This document shows positions 1 through 7,834 of a stretch of 64,000 nt of DNA, in pieces. Position 1 is the stretch's first letter; the number at the start of each line of letters is the position of its first letter. The translations under genes and the position numbers were made by a program. The notes beneath the pieces were generated by a model. That model had not been told where the DNA came from, did not search any database, and saw only the letters and a list, made by a program, of their open reading frames with translations. The stretch is from Azorhizobium sp965227945 (GTDB taxonomy: Bacteria > Pseudomonadota > Alphaproteobacteria > Rhizobiales > Xanthobacteraceae), in contig CBDDGQ010000006.1 of NCBI GenBank assembly GCA_965227945.1, positions 3,100,001 to 3,164,000 on the forward strand, in the 5' to 3' direction.

Positions 1-1
1 T

Positions 2-262
2 ATTCAGTTGGGGCCGATGTCGGTCAGGTACCTGAGTGATGTTCCACCACCAATCCTCTCGCTTAGTTTCGAGGCGATTGTTGACCTCAAGGATGCGGTC
101 GTGGATTTCGGACCAGAGAGCGAGATTGCTCCAGATGCCGCTGCCAAAATGCGGGCGTTCGACCTAGTGCTTCTGAACAAGAAGCTGAGCGGGAACGGAC
201 AGCAGGCGCTTGCTGCGACGTCGAAAATTGCGATTGAACCTTTTGATGGGGGAGGCAAGTGA
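2..262 (+). CDS. C-terminal part of an unknown protein, open to the left edge
   Basis: The frame is open from the first bases of the window, so the true start lies outside; an internal start near position 17 (MSVRYL) is possible but not needed. The 86 visible residues are mixed hydrophobic and acidic with no motif I recognise. Its TGA overlaps the GTG start of the next gene (GTGA), so the two are translationally coupled and probably act together. No function is assigned. Confidence 0.5.
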   Translation: MQLGPMSVRYLSDVPPPILSLSFEAIVDLKDAVVDFGPESEIAPDAAAKMRAFDLVLLNKKLSGNGQQALAATSKIAIEPFDGGGK

Positions 263-1749
263 GCAATCACCGGATCTTGCGTGAGAACCTGGACAAAGAT
301 TTCGTCGAGTTGACCCGACTGTTGCAACTCGATCCGCAAAACGACTTCGCCGGATGCTCCCTGCGCCATCTCGACCTGCGCACCGTTGATCTTCGCGGGT
401 TCAACTTCGAGCGAGCTGATCTACGCGGATGCGCGTGGGATGACGCGTCCGTCGCTGCGACGCTTTTCGACGATCGGTCCCAGATAGACAGGGACGCGAT
501 CATCAAAGCGCGCGACTGGATGGACAATCCCTACCTGTTCAATAGGCTCACTGGTCGACATGCGACCCACGAGATTGCGATTCTTGCCCTCTGCGCACGC
601 GTACTCGACATACGCTGGATCAAGCAGGATTACCTGGAGGCCACTGGCCGAGAGCCAATCGACAAATTGATGGTGCTCCTCGCAAAGGAAGTCGCGACGC
701 TCGATCAGGCCGGTCAACCTAACGACAATTTATTGACCAAGTTACGCACGCATCTGGTGGACTGGGAAACCGCGCACGCTGTCGGGGATTTCGAGGCCAT
801 GGCGCTGTGCGTAAGAAAGCTGCTCTACTCCGCGGCTGTCTTGATGAGGGATCGCAGCCCATTGCTGCGCCTGATCGCCATAATCGAGCGAATCGAACTT
901 CACAGAATGCGCGCGGATTTGCTTGTTGCTGCCTCAGGCGACGAAATGCAGAAAATTTCCGAGCGGCTGGAATATGTCTTGGCAGGTGACGGGGCTGATG
1001 ACATCGAAGTCATGTCGTCCATCCTCGCTTACTTCCGCCCGAAGTCCCGCGCCGAATTGCTACGGCCGGGAGTGCTTTTTGTAGGGACCGTTGTCAATGA
1101 CCACGGCGATAGGATCGATATCGCGGGCCTCGGCCGAACATTCACGCTCGCCGACAATCTCCTTTCCGTCGCCTGGTTCAACGATCGTCCGGCAGTGAAA
1201 GAATTCGGTTTCTTCTCTACGAGACGAGATAACCAGATCTCGCAACGAGGTTCAAAATTCGTGGGTGCGGTGGCCGATATGTTGTTTCCCTTTGCCCTCG
1301 ACACGGCCAGCCCCACCGAGGTGTTCATGGGAGCGCGTAACAGTTGGGCGGTCCTTGTAACGAGTCCGGCCAAGAAGGGCGGTTTTTTAGCCAATGGCGG
1401 CGCAATTGCCCGTCAAATACAGCGCGTCTGCGGAATCAGGCGCATCACGATAACTACTCGATCCGATAATCACGAAAGTGAAGTAAAGCATTTTGTCAAT
1501 GATGGATATACAGATATAAAAGAAATAGAAATAAACGGATCAATCGTATGGGGGCGGCTTTCACAAGGAAATGAGCGTCTTGTCGAATTATTGAAGATCG
1601 GGGAGTCAGTTTATCAGGATCCGAAAGTGAGAACGTTCATTGCAATGTGGACAAAGGTCTTTCCTGAATTCGACATCATAGTTTCAATCGGCGGAGGATC
1701 GACCTTCGGAAGTAAGGGCTTTCGCGAATTTATGGAACAGCGGACGTGA
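259..1749 (+). CDS. Pentapeptide-repeat protein with large unknown C-terminal region
   Basis: This 496-residue protein starts at a GTG coupled to the preceding stop. Residues about 33-62 form six pentapeptide units (HLDLR, TVDLR, GFNFE, RADLR and neighbours), which normally build a short right-handed beta helix. The remaining 430 residues have no family I can name; the C-terminus ends in a glycine-rich VSIGGGSTFG segment that faintly recalls actin-like ATPases, which is weak evidence. The last 350 bases are visibly poorer in GC than the start, suggesting a mosaic gene. In related bacteria this kind of pentapeptide module is often joined to signalling or NTPase partners; that link is inference here. 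Confidence 0.75.
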   Translation: MSNHRILRENLDKDFVELTRLLQLDPQNDFAGCSLRHLDLRTVDLRGFNFERADLRGCAWDDASVAATLFDDRSQIDRDAIIKARDWMDNPYLFNRLTGRHATHEIAILALCARVLDIRWIKQDYLEATGREPIDKLMVLLAKEVATLDQAGQPNDNLLTKLRTHLVDWETAHAVGDFEAMALCVRKLLYSAAVLMRDRSPLLRLIAIIERIELHRMRADLLVAASGDEMQKISERLEYVLAGDGADDIEVMSSILAYFRPKSRAELLRPGVLFVGTVVNDHGDRIDIAGLGRTFTLADNLLSVAWFNDRPAVKEFGFFSTRRDNQISQRGSKFVGAVADMLFPFALDTASPTEVFMGARNSWAVLVTSPAKKGGFLANGGAIARQIQRVCGIRRITITTRSDNHESEVKHFVNDGYTDIKEIEINGSIVWGRLSQGNERLVELLKIGESVYQDPKVRTFIAMWTKVFPEFDIIVSIGGGSTFGSKGFREFMEQRT

Positions 1750-1772
1750 ACCTTATAGACATAGCGGAAGTC

Positions 1773-1799
1773 GAGAAGGTGGAGCTTCTCTCCATTTTT
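1773..1799 (+). terminator. Hairpin with T-run after the pentapeptide gene
   Basis: GAGAAG (1773-1778) pairs with CTTCTC (1785-1790), followed by a short T-rich stretch at 1795-1799. It lies 24 bases after the stop of the pentapeptide gene. The stem is short, so this is a plausible rather than strong intrinsic terminator. Confidence 0.45.
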
Positions 1800-2177
1800 G
1801 TCATTGTCGAAGTACTCCAATGCCGGAGAGCCTACAAGCTGCGGTAAGTCGTTGATCTCCAGTCAATTCGACTATAGACGCTCGCGGAAAGCTGGCGGAT
1901 ATGTAGACGGACCACGGATGCAAGGAGAAGCCGCATTCTAAAGTGCTTCCTTACCTAGATCCGGCCGTTGAAAATCGGACGGAGCCGATGATGGAACCAA
2001 TGTCCGCTTTTGGGCAACGGGACGGTGGATCTAGATAGCCGAATGGGGTCGGGAGCAGAACGGCAGCTAGATGGCATTTGCTACCCGGTAGCTGACCGTC
2101 CGGAGACGGCCCCAATCCAGCCATTCGTCGTCGCGGCAGCGAACTTCCGCCTCTGGCGCTCCCTGTCCATGGATTGT
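1800..2177. other. Intergenic stretch without a recognisable gene
   Basis: Neither strand has a frame here with a plausible start, ribosome binding site and protein-like composition. The segment separates the pentapeptide gene from the convergent aldo/keto reductase remnant and may be degraded coding DNA. Confidence 0.5.
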
Positions 2178-2640
2178 CTACGGCGTCGCGTCCCAATCCG
2201 GCGCGAACGGCGGGCGCACGAAGCGCTGGTCCTTCGGGAGCGCGGCGATGGCGGCCCTGTCCTCGTCGTCGAGGCGGATGGCGAGGGCATCGAGATTGGC
2301 CCTCTGGCTCTCAGGGCGGGCGGCCTTGGGGATCGCCGCGACGCCCGGCTGGTCCAGTAGCCAGGCGACGGCCATCTGCGCGGCGCTGCAGCCATGCTTA
2401 GCGGCGAGCGCGACCAGCGTGGGGTCATTCGCAGCCCGCCCCTGCGCCAGTGGCGCGTAGACGGTCAGTGGAATGCCCTTCTGCCGGAGGTAGGCCAGCA
2501 TCGGCGCCTGCGGCAGGAAGGGGTGATACTCGAGCTGCACGCTCGCGATCGGCGCGCGGATCTCCTCCACGGCACGACGAAGCATTGGCAGGTTGAAGTT
2601 GCACACGCCGATCGCCCGGGTCAGGCCCCGCCGGCATGTG
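2178..2640 (-). pseudogene. Aldo/keto reductase, C-terminal remnant
   Basis: The leftward frame encodes the second half of an aldo/keto reductase: the GLTRAIGVCNFN segment (family GxSNF-type motif), QLEYHPF, the late strand-helix region with GCSAAQMAVAWLL, and the AIPKAA cofactor-loop segment (usually IPG/SKS). The catalytic Asp/Tyr/Lys half is missing. Upstream, the same reading frame runs directly into the stop codon of the NmrA-like gene, so the 5' half was deleted and the break lies near 2640. A GTG at 2606 could start a 142-residue fragment, but such a product could not fold as a complete TIM barrel. Confidence 0.75.
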
Positions 2641-2651
2641 GAAGCGGCGGC

Positions 2652-3533
2652 TCAGGCGGCAGCCTTGCCGCCACTGGCCTTCACCAGTTCGGCGATGACG
2701 CTCTCGATGGCGATGGCCCCCTTCCGCGCCGCACGGCCCTGATCGGCGAAATCGATCCAGCCTTCGTTGAAGCCGTCGATCATGCGGATGCGTGGCGTCG
2801 GGTTGCGGGTGCCCTGCGCACGGAAGATGCCCTCCCATGTCTCCCGCGGCACGATCTCAACCGATACAGGATGCCCCAGCGCGGCGGCAAAAGCGCGGGC
2901 AATGTCGTTCGGTGAGACGCGGGCGGGTCCCTCCAGTTCGACGATCCGCGTTCCGCTCCAGTCCTCGCGTAGCAGTGCGGCTGCGGTGTGACCGACATCT
3001 TGCGTCGCGATCATGGGGAAGGGCTTGTCGGCGGGCTGCAGGAAGCTGCGCAACACGCCTTCATCGCGCGCGGCGGGAATGTCCCATTGCGCATTCTCCA
3101 TGAACCAGCCGGGCCGGAGGAAGGTGACCGCAAGGCCAAGCCCGCCCAGCGCCTCCTCTATCAGTGTGCGCTGGGTCAGCAGGTTCTCATGGGGCGCGTC
3201 GGCGCCGATGGTCGACAGGCAGACGATCCTCGCCGGGCGAGCCTCGCTGAGCGCTTCCGTCACGGCGTCGATGACGCGGCGGGCTTCGGGAAACCCATGC
3301 TCCGGGTCGAATTCTGACGGGGGCAGGATGAAGACGCCATCGGCGTCCCTGAAGGCGGCGGCAAGGCTTGCCGCATCGTCCATGTCGGCGATGGCAATGT
3401 CGCAGCCTCTGGCGCGCCACTCGCTCGCCTTGGCGGCGTCGCGCAACACAGCCCGCACGGGCATGTTTTCAGCGAGCAGGCTGCGCGCCAGCGCGCCGCC
3501 GACCTTCCCGGTGATTCCGGTAATGGCATACAT
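2652..3533 (-). CDS. NmrA-like NAD(P)-binding family protein
   Basis: The 293-residue product starts MYAITGITGKVG at an ATG preceded by GAGGAG. TGxTGxVG near residue 7 is the Rossmann dinucleotide-binding loop of NmrA/atypical short-chain dehydrogenases. VRAVLRD and AIADMDD follow as the second and third strands, then VFILPPSEFD, and LRPGWFMEN is typical of the substrate side of the family. Members act as NAD(P)H-quinone oxidoreductases, NAD(P)H sensors or isoflavone-reductase-like enzymes; the substrate is unknown. It reads away from the LysR gene at 3832, which probably controls it. A longer upstream frame exists but lacks a ribosome binding site and protein-like sequence. Confidence 0.88.
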   Translation of the reverse strand: MYAITGITGKVGGALARSLLAENMPVRAVLRDAAKASEWRARGCDIAIADMDDAASLAAAFRDADGVFILPPSEFDPEHGFPEARRVIDAVTEALSEARPARIVCLSTIGADAPHENLLTQRTLIEEALGGLGLAVTFLRPGWFMENAQWDIPAARDEGVLRSFLQPADKPFPMIATQDVGHTAAALLREDWSGTRIVELEGPARVSPNDIARAFAAALGHPVSVEIVPRETWEGIFRAQGTRNPTPRIRMIDGFNEGWIDFADQGRAARKGAIAIESVIAELVKASGGKAAA

Positions 3534-3567
3534 GATGGTGCTCCTCTGGGTGTGGGGACCGCGCGGC

Positions 3568-3759
3568 TCAGGCGAGGCCGGCATAGAGTTCGCACTCGAA
3601 CGCGCCGTAGAGCGCGACCTCGCGCGGGTCGTAGAAGGGCAGGGCCTGCGTGAAGAGCGCGCCGGTGACGTGGCGGGTCGGGTCGGACCAGGAATAGGAG
3701 ACAGCGCCATTCCGCCAACGCGTTCCGTGATGGAGATGTTGTAAGCCGCGCCAAGGCAT
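3568..3759 (-). pseudogene. Small degenerate frame upstream of the NmrA-like gene
   Basis: The last 50 residues (SYSWSDPTRHVTGALF, then ALPFYDPREVALYGAF) look protein-like. A sensible N-terminal piece (NISITERV) lies in a neighbouring frame at about 3720-3745, as if one frameshift had split the gene. I do not recognise the family. It may be the remains of the first gene of the NmrA operon, directly across the divergent promoter from the LysR gene. Confidence 0.35.
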
Positions 3760-3787
3760 GATTCATGCGCATTGGTGTTAGTGCTAT

Positions 3788-3804
3788 AGTGACTCAAATT
3801 CACT
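3788..3804. promoter_or_regulatory. LysR-type operator candidate (T-N11-A)
   Basis: The sequence AGTGACTCAAATTCACT is an inverted repeat with 5-base arms (AGTGA/TCACT). T3790 to A3802 fits the T-N11-A rule of LysR-family binding sites. It lies between the divergent small frame/NmrA gene and the LysR gene, about 28 bases before the LysR start, where autoregulatory sites usually occur. Confidence 0.6.
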
Positions 3805-3831
3805 TGTGGGACTGAGGTGGAGTGCGCAGGC

Positions 3832-4743
3832 ATGGTGTTCGACACGCGACTTTTGACCGGCGTGGGCGTTATGGCCGCCGTCACCGACGCGGGCAATTTT
3901 GCGCGTGCCGCCGAGATGCTGGGCCTGACGCCTTCGGGGGTGAGCCGGGCCGTCGCGCGGCTGGAGGCGCGGGTCGGGGTGCGATTGTTCGACCGCAATC
4001 CGCGCGAGGTCAGCCTGACCGAAGAGGGGCGGCGTTTCCATGCCCAGGTGATGCCGCTGCTCGCCGGCCTCGACGAGGCCGCGTCCGAGGCCGCTGGCGC
4101 GGCGGCGGCGGTCCGCGGGCGGCTGCGCGTGTCGGTGGACCCGTGGTTTGCGCGAATGGTACTTGCGCCAAAGTTGCAGCAGTTCCTGCAGCGCCATCCG
4201 TTGCTGTCGATGGATGTCTCCACCAGCAACTATCGCGAGGAGATGATGGCGGGCTTCGACGTGGCGGTGCGCTTCGGTCCGCCGGATGTGTCATCCCTCA
4301 TCGGCCGAAAGCTGCTGGATACGCGCGTTGTGACGGTGGCCGCACCCGCCTATCTGGAGCGGCATGGGGAGCCCCATTCGCCGCACGACCTTGTCCATCA
4401 CGAGGCGCTGCTGTTCCGCAATCCGCAGACCGGCCTGCCGTTTCCCTGGGAGTTTCACCGAAACGGCGAGCTGATCGAGGTCAAGGTCCCGAGCCGCCTT
4501 GTGCTGGACGATCCCTCGGTCGCGGTCTCCGCCTGTGTGGCCGGCCAGGGGATCTTCCAGAGCCTCGCCGTGGGCCTTGTGCCTCTCCTGTCGGGGGGCG
4601 ACCTTGTCCAGGTCCTGCCGGAGTGGTCGGAGGAGCTTTTTCCGCTCTATGCCTACCACCCCTCGCGCCACCTGCCGCCGGCAAAGGTTCGGGCCTTTCT
4701 GGACTTCGTGCGGGAGACCGCGCCGGACACAGGGGCCGGGTGA
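3832..4743 (+). CDS. LysR family transcriptional regulator
   Basis: The N-terminal winged helix-turn-helix is clear: GNFARAAEMLGLTPSGVSRA followed by RLEARVGVRLFDRN, with the usual LTEEG after it. A periplasmic-binding-type effector domain follows from about residue 90 (GRLRVSVDPWF to the C-terminus). I chose ATG 3832 (MVFDTRLL); a GTG at 3817 would add five residues. It diverges from the NmrA-like gene, and LysR proteins typically regulate the adjacent divergent gene in response to a small effector. The effector is unknown. Confidence 0.93.
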   Translation: MVFDTRLLTGVGVMAAVTDAGNFARAAEMLGLTPSGVSRAVARLEARVGVRLFDRNPREVSLTEEGRRFHAQVMPLLAGLDEAASEAAGAAAAVRGRLRVSVDPWFARMVLAPKLQQFLQRHPLLSMDVSTSNYREEMMAGFDVAVRFGPPDVSSLIGRKLLDTRVVTVAAPAYLERHGEPHSPHDLVHHEALLFRNPQTGLPFPWEFHRNGELIEVKVPSRLVLDDPSVAVSACVAGQGIFQSLAVGLVPLLSGGDLVQVLPEWSEELFPLYAYHPSRHLPPAKVRAFLDFVRETAPDTGAG

Positions 4744-4805
4744 ATCAGGGCGGAGCGAAGGCCGGGTTTGCGGCATGCGTCGGTTGTCTGAAGTTGGCGC
4801 GATGG

Positions 4806-4955
4806 GGTCCTGCCATGTCTTGGCGTTCAATATCCGGCGGCCACCGCGGACGGAAAACGGATGCGTCCGGCTCTCGGCGATCAGGGGTCTGGCGATACAT
4901 CGCCCGCCAAATGGCGCTGCGCTCCACCACGGCTAGTGCTTCGAATTCCTCCGAC
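4806..4955. repeat. Repeat copy A: 40-bp direct repeat core plus longer similarity to copy C
   Basis: Bases 4806-4845 are identical to 7570-7609 in the same orientation. The part from about 4825 to 4955 is also similar to 16177-16316 (shared blocks ATCCGGCGGCCACC, CTCTCGGCGATCAGG and ATGGCGCTGCG). Read leftward, copy A contains a diverged version of the 3' end of the small gene at 16280 (EEFEALAVVE against EDFEASGVVE). It fills the gap between the LysR gene and the protease-nuclease gene. It may be an attachment-site duplicate or the end of a decayed element; I cannot decide which. Confidence 0.8.
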
Positions 4956-4980
4956 CCTGAAGCGACTCTTCTCGAAACAG

Positions 4981-7407
4981 TCACATGCCGGCCCCGGTTT
5001 TCGCTGAGCGCCTTCTGCGAACCGCAGGCGCCCCTTTCGGCGCACCCGCTGCTGCCGCCTCGGGATTTGCAATCACCTGCTCGATCTCGTCTACGGTCAC
5101 CGAACGCATGAAATTGGCGTCCTCATAATGGCGGCGTAATTCGTTGGGGTCCATGCGTCCATGATCGGTGTCGCCACCACCGGCCTCCCACGCAGCATCC
5201 CAGATCATCGCCAGCGTCCGCACGCCGAGGGCCATGACCTGGCTGGTTTCGACCTTGAACGCTGCCCAAAGGGCTTGCGTGTGGGATGCGCCGGACGTGA
5301 AGCTGTGCTCGTATTCATCGATCAAACGACGGGGTGGCAAGATCTGGGCGACGTCGCGCATGCACGTCAGTGTAGCGACAGCTGCCGCGCGACCGTCTTG
5401 GGCCAGCGCCATACCGTGATCCTGCCCGAGATGCTTGGAGATTTCCCTAAAAAGCTCGCCCTTGTGGGCGGCCATGTTGATCATCTGCGTCTCGTAAGCG
5501 GAATGCACGCCTTCCCCTCGATAGGCGCGAAGCTTTTCTCCGGTCTGCCGGTCCTTTCGACTGCTGTCGCGCGGAACGTCCGGTTCCTCACCATGAATGC
5601 CATCGCTGAAGATGGATCCGTGCAAGGGTTGTGAAGCGTCGCCCACATAGTGGGCAAGCGTGCCGGCCGCGGCGATGAACCGGCCCGGATCCGTTGCGGC
5701 ATAGCCCTTCAGCCGCTCGAAATACTGCCATACCCGGAACGGCAGGATGCCTCGGTGCAGCACATCCACCTTCTCCGGGAACGTGTCGAAGTACCGGTTC
5801 CAATCCGCGGCAGTCAGCAGTTCGGGTCGCGCGATGCAGGCTTCAGGTAAGGTGGCGAACCCATCGAACGGGCGATCAGCATCGCAATGGTGGTTGGCGT
5901 GCTCAGGGCCAGTTGAGCGCATGTCCCCGGACGTCGTGTCGCGTCCGCCAACGACACCGATATCCTCTCCCTTGCGGTTGAGATGGGGCGAGGGATAGTT
6001 TTTCCAGACGATATCGGGGACATCGGCGAGCGCCACGAAACCAGATTCAATGATGTCCTTGTTTTTCGGCTGTTTATTCAATCTGTCTAATGGAATGCTG
6101 ATCAAGTCGGCATTGGACTTCAGGAAGGCTTTGAGTGTCGGATTTTTAACTTGATCAATTGCAAGCGTCCCAATCGAGTAGTGACCGACCGCACCCCACG
6201 TTCCCGCAACGCCCTCATTTCCCTCAATGAGGAGCTCGACGTCGAGCATCTTGCAAATGTTGCTGAGGCTCGTCGCCACCGAGTAAGTGGAGCGTTCGGC
6301 GCTCTCGGCGAACACCTGCGCGCCCCATTCGACCGCGAGCGGCCGTAGATCACGTTCCATCGGCGGACGCTCGTCCTCGTGGCCGCCCGGACCCGGCGCC
6401 TGCAGGAACCACACCGCGCCGGAATCGCCGGGGTGCGCCCCCGTGTCGCCATCGTGCAGCGGCGCAATGAGGAAATCCGACACATAGTCAAACCCGCCGA
6501 CCGAGCGGTAGCGATAAAACATCGCTCTGATCCGGCCCTGCAGGAAACCGGAGGCCGCGCCCATCGCTACGACACGTTGGTCGATCAGCTTCCCGAGCGA
6601 TAGGTTCTGCTCATAGACATCGAAGATCGGCTTGATCTTAGCCAGGCCGAAGACATTGGGCGTCCAGTCGGCGACATTGTCGAGCCGTACCAGCCCGACA
6701 TCAAGGCTGAGCCAGGTCTGGCGCAGCGGCAGCGCCGGATAGACCTCCGAGAATAGCTTGCGCGTGATCTGTTTGTCGCTGCTGATCCCGACGGGAGCGA
6801 GGCCGCCGCGCAGCCTCGCCGACACCGGGGTGCCCGGCTCACCGCAGGCGTGGCGCGCGGTTAGAGCGTAGGTCGTGTGGCCATCGGAGAGGAGGCAGCC
6901 CGCGGTGGCGAACCGCTCCTCATGCTGGATCTCGACATGGAGCGGTAGTCCGCCTCCAAACGTCGCCTGCGGCCGGATAATTGGTTCGATCCCGGGTGCT
7001 TCAGTTTGTGGCACTGGCGGAGCGAGCACTGTGCACACCGGCACCGCACGTCCGTCCGGAAGGTATAAGCGCTTTGGCACGGCGCACCACGGCGCCGGCA
7101 TGCCCTCGCTACCAAAGTCCGCTTCGTCGACCCATTCGCGCACCAGGACGAGGATGCACGGCCAAGAATAGTCGCGGACCTGCGAGTTCCCGAACGTGCG
7201 CGGGTAAGTTAACTTTCGCTTCCCTGTCGCACCCTCGCCGCGCGCCCTCGGCCAATCTTCCTTGTTTCGGATGAGATAGAGCCCAAGCGCCGTGCCGACG
7301 ACATTGGCTTTACTCATCAAATGAAAATGATAGAGGTCTCGCGCCTCTATCAGATCCTTGAGCGAGAGCGTCGAAAAATCGAAGCCGTCCGTCGTCGAGC
7401 TTGCCAT
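4981..7407 (-). CDS. Trypsin-like protease fused to S1/P1-type zinc nuclease
   Basis: Start ATG 7407 follows GGGGGA at good spacing and gives 808 residues; ATGs at 7473 and 7506 are possible alternatives. Residues about 15-95 (LKDLIEARDLYHFHLM and on) form a conserved-looking N-terminal domain without catalytic motifs. Residues about 160-400 carry a chymotrypsin-fold triad: His186 in LTARHACG, Asp236 in SLDVGLVRL and Ser329 in HPGDSGAVW. Residues about 404-740 match the S1/P1 nuclease/phospholipase C fold: W404 and H409 (WGAVGH), an Asp near 462, EHANHH near 502-507, HYVGDASQPLH at 586-596 and HSAYE at 635-639, all standard zinc-ligand positions. No signal peptide is evident, so it is probably cytosolic. 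A protease-controlled nuclease is an inference. The gene stands alone between direct repeats. Confidence 0.85.
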   Translation of the reverse strand: MASSTTDGFDFSTLSLKDLIEARDLYHFHLMSKANVVGTALGLYLIRNKEDWPRARGEGATGKRKLTYPRTFGNSQVRDYSWPCILVLVREWVDEADFGSEGMPAPWCAVPKRLYLPDGRAVPVCTVLAPPVPQTEAPGIEPIIRPQATFGGGLPLHVEIQHEERFATAGCLLSDGHTTYALTARHACGEPGTPVSARLRGGLAPVGISSDKQITRKLFSEVYPALPLRQTWLSLDVGLVRLDNVADWTPNVFGLAKIKPIFDVYEQNLSLGKLIDQRVVAMGAASGFLQGRIRAMFYRYRSVGGFDYVSDFLIAPLHDGDTGAHPGDSGAVWFLQAPGPGGHEDERPPMERDLRPLAVEWGAQVFAESAERSTYSVATSLSNICKMLDVELLIEGNEGVAGTWGAVGHYSIGTLAIDQVKNPTLKAFLKSNADLISIPLDRLNKQPKNKDIIESGFVALADVPDIVWKNYPSPHLNRKGEDIGVVGGRDTTSGDMRSTGPEHANHHCDADRPFDGFATLPEACIARPELLTAADWNRYFDTFPEKVDVLHRGILPFRVWQYFERLKGYAATDPGRFIAAAGTLAHYVGDASQPLHGSIFSDGIHGEEPDVPRDSSRKDRQTGEKLRAYRGEGVHSAYETQMINMAAHKGELFREISKHLGQDHGMALAQDGRAAAVATLTCMRDVAQILPPRRLIDEYEHSFTSGASHTQALWAAFKVETSQVMALGVRTLAMIWDAAWEAGGGDTDHGRMDPNELRRHYEDANFMRSVTVDEIEQVIANPEAAAAGAPKGAPAVRRRRSAKTGAGM

Positions 7408-7569
7408 TGCCGTCCCCCAATCCTTGTATCGCACCGAGAGTGAGCCTGCCGAAACACTATTACTAGTTGAAGACATCACGAACTTTGGCGGCGGCGAATG
7501 CGCCAAGCCGAGCGAGATCGAGGAGCTTTGGCTTTCCGGCCAACGCCGTAAGTCTACTCTTGGCGATCA

Positions 7570-7609
7570 GGTCCTGCCATGTCTTGGCGTTCAATATCCG
7601 GCGGCCACC
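7570..7609. repeat. Repeat copy B: 40-bp direct repeat
   Basis: This is identical over 40 bases to 4806-4845. Just to its right it shares CAGAAATCG with copy C at about 16202, whereas copy A differs there. It lies upstream of the protease-nuclease gene and marks the right edge of the bounded interval. Confidence 0.85.
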
Positions 7610-7834
7610 CCTGGCAGAAATCGCGCCGGCGCGGCGGCTGCAAGCGGGCGATCGAAACGCGGGCGACCGTGTCCCAACAGTGGTGTAGGTGGCGCTGGCG
7701 GTCGCCGTCGTGTTCGGCGCGGGCCTCGCAGGTAAGGACGATCACGCGATTGTCTATATAAAATCACCAAACAAGGCCGCAGCATAAAGCTCGGACTGCT
7801 GACGCCCGGCCTACGCGCGAGCAGATAGGCAGCG
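7610..7834. other. Spacer between repeat B and the LysR gene
   Basis: No frame with convincing start and composition is present. A leftward open frame of about 60 codons reaches into repeat B but has no recognisable family and may be part of the repeat's source element. Confidence 0.4.

Larger units (their letters stand above)
4846..7609. mobile_element. Candidate small mobile cargo bounded by 40-bp direct repeats
   Basis: The 2.76-kb interval between repeat copies A and B contains one gene, the protease-nuclease fusion. It has no transposase or integrase of its own. Perfect 40-bp direct repeats around a single cargo gene suggest site-specific insertion or excision, or recombination between dispersed repeats. 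The element class is not known. Confidence 0.45.

Noticed and set aside
2652..4229. A 525-codon version of the NmrA-like gene
   Set aside because: The extra N-terminus is antisense to the LysR gene, low-complexity in composition and has no ribosome binding site; the ATG at 3533 is well supported.
4806..7609. Reading the 40-bp repeats as ends of a complete insertion sequence
   Set aside because: The repeats are direct, not inverted, and no transposase lies between them.
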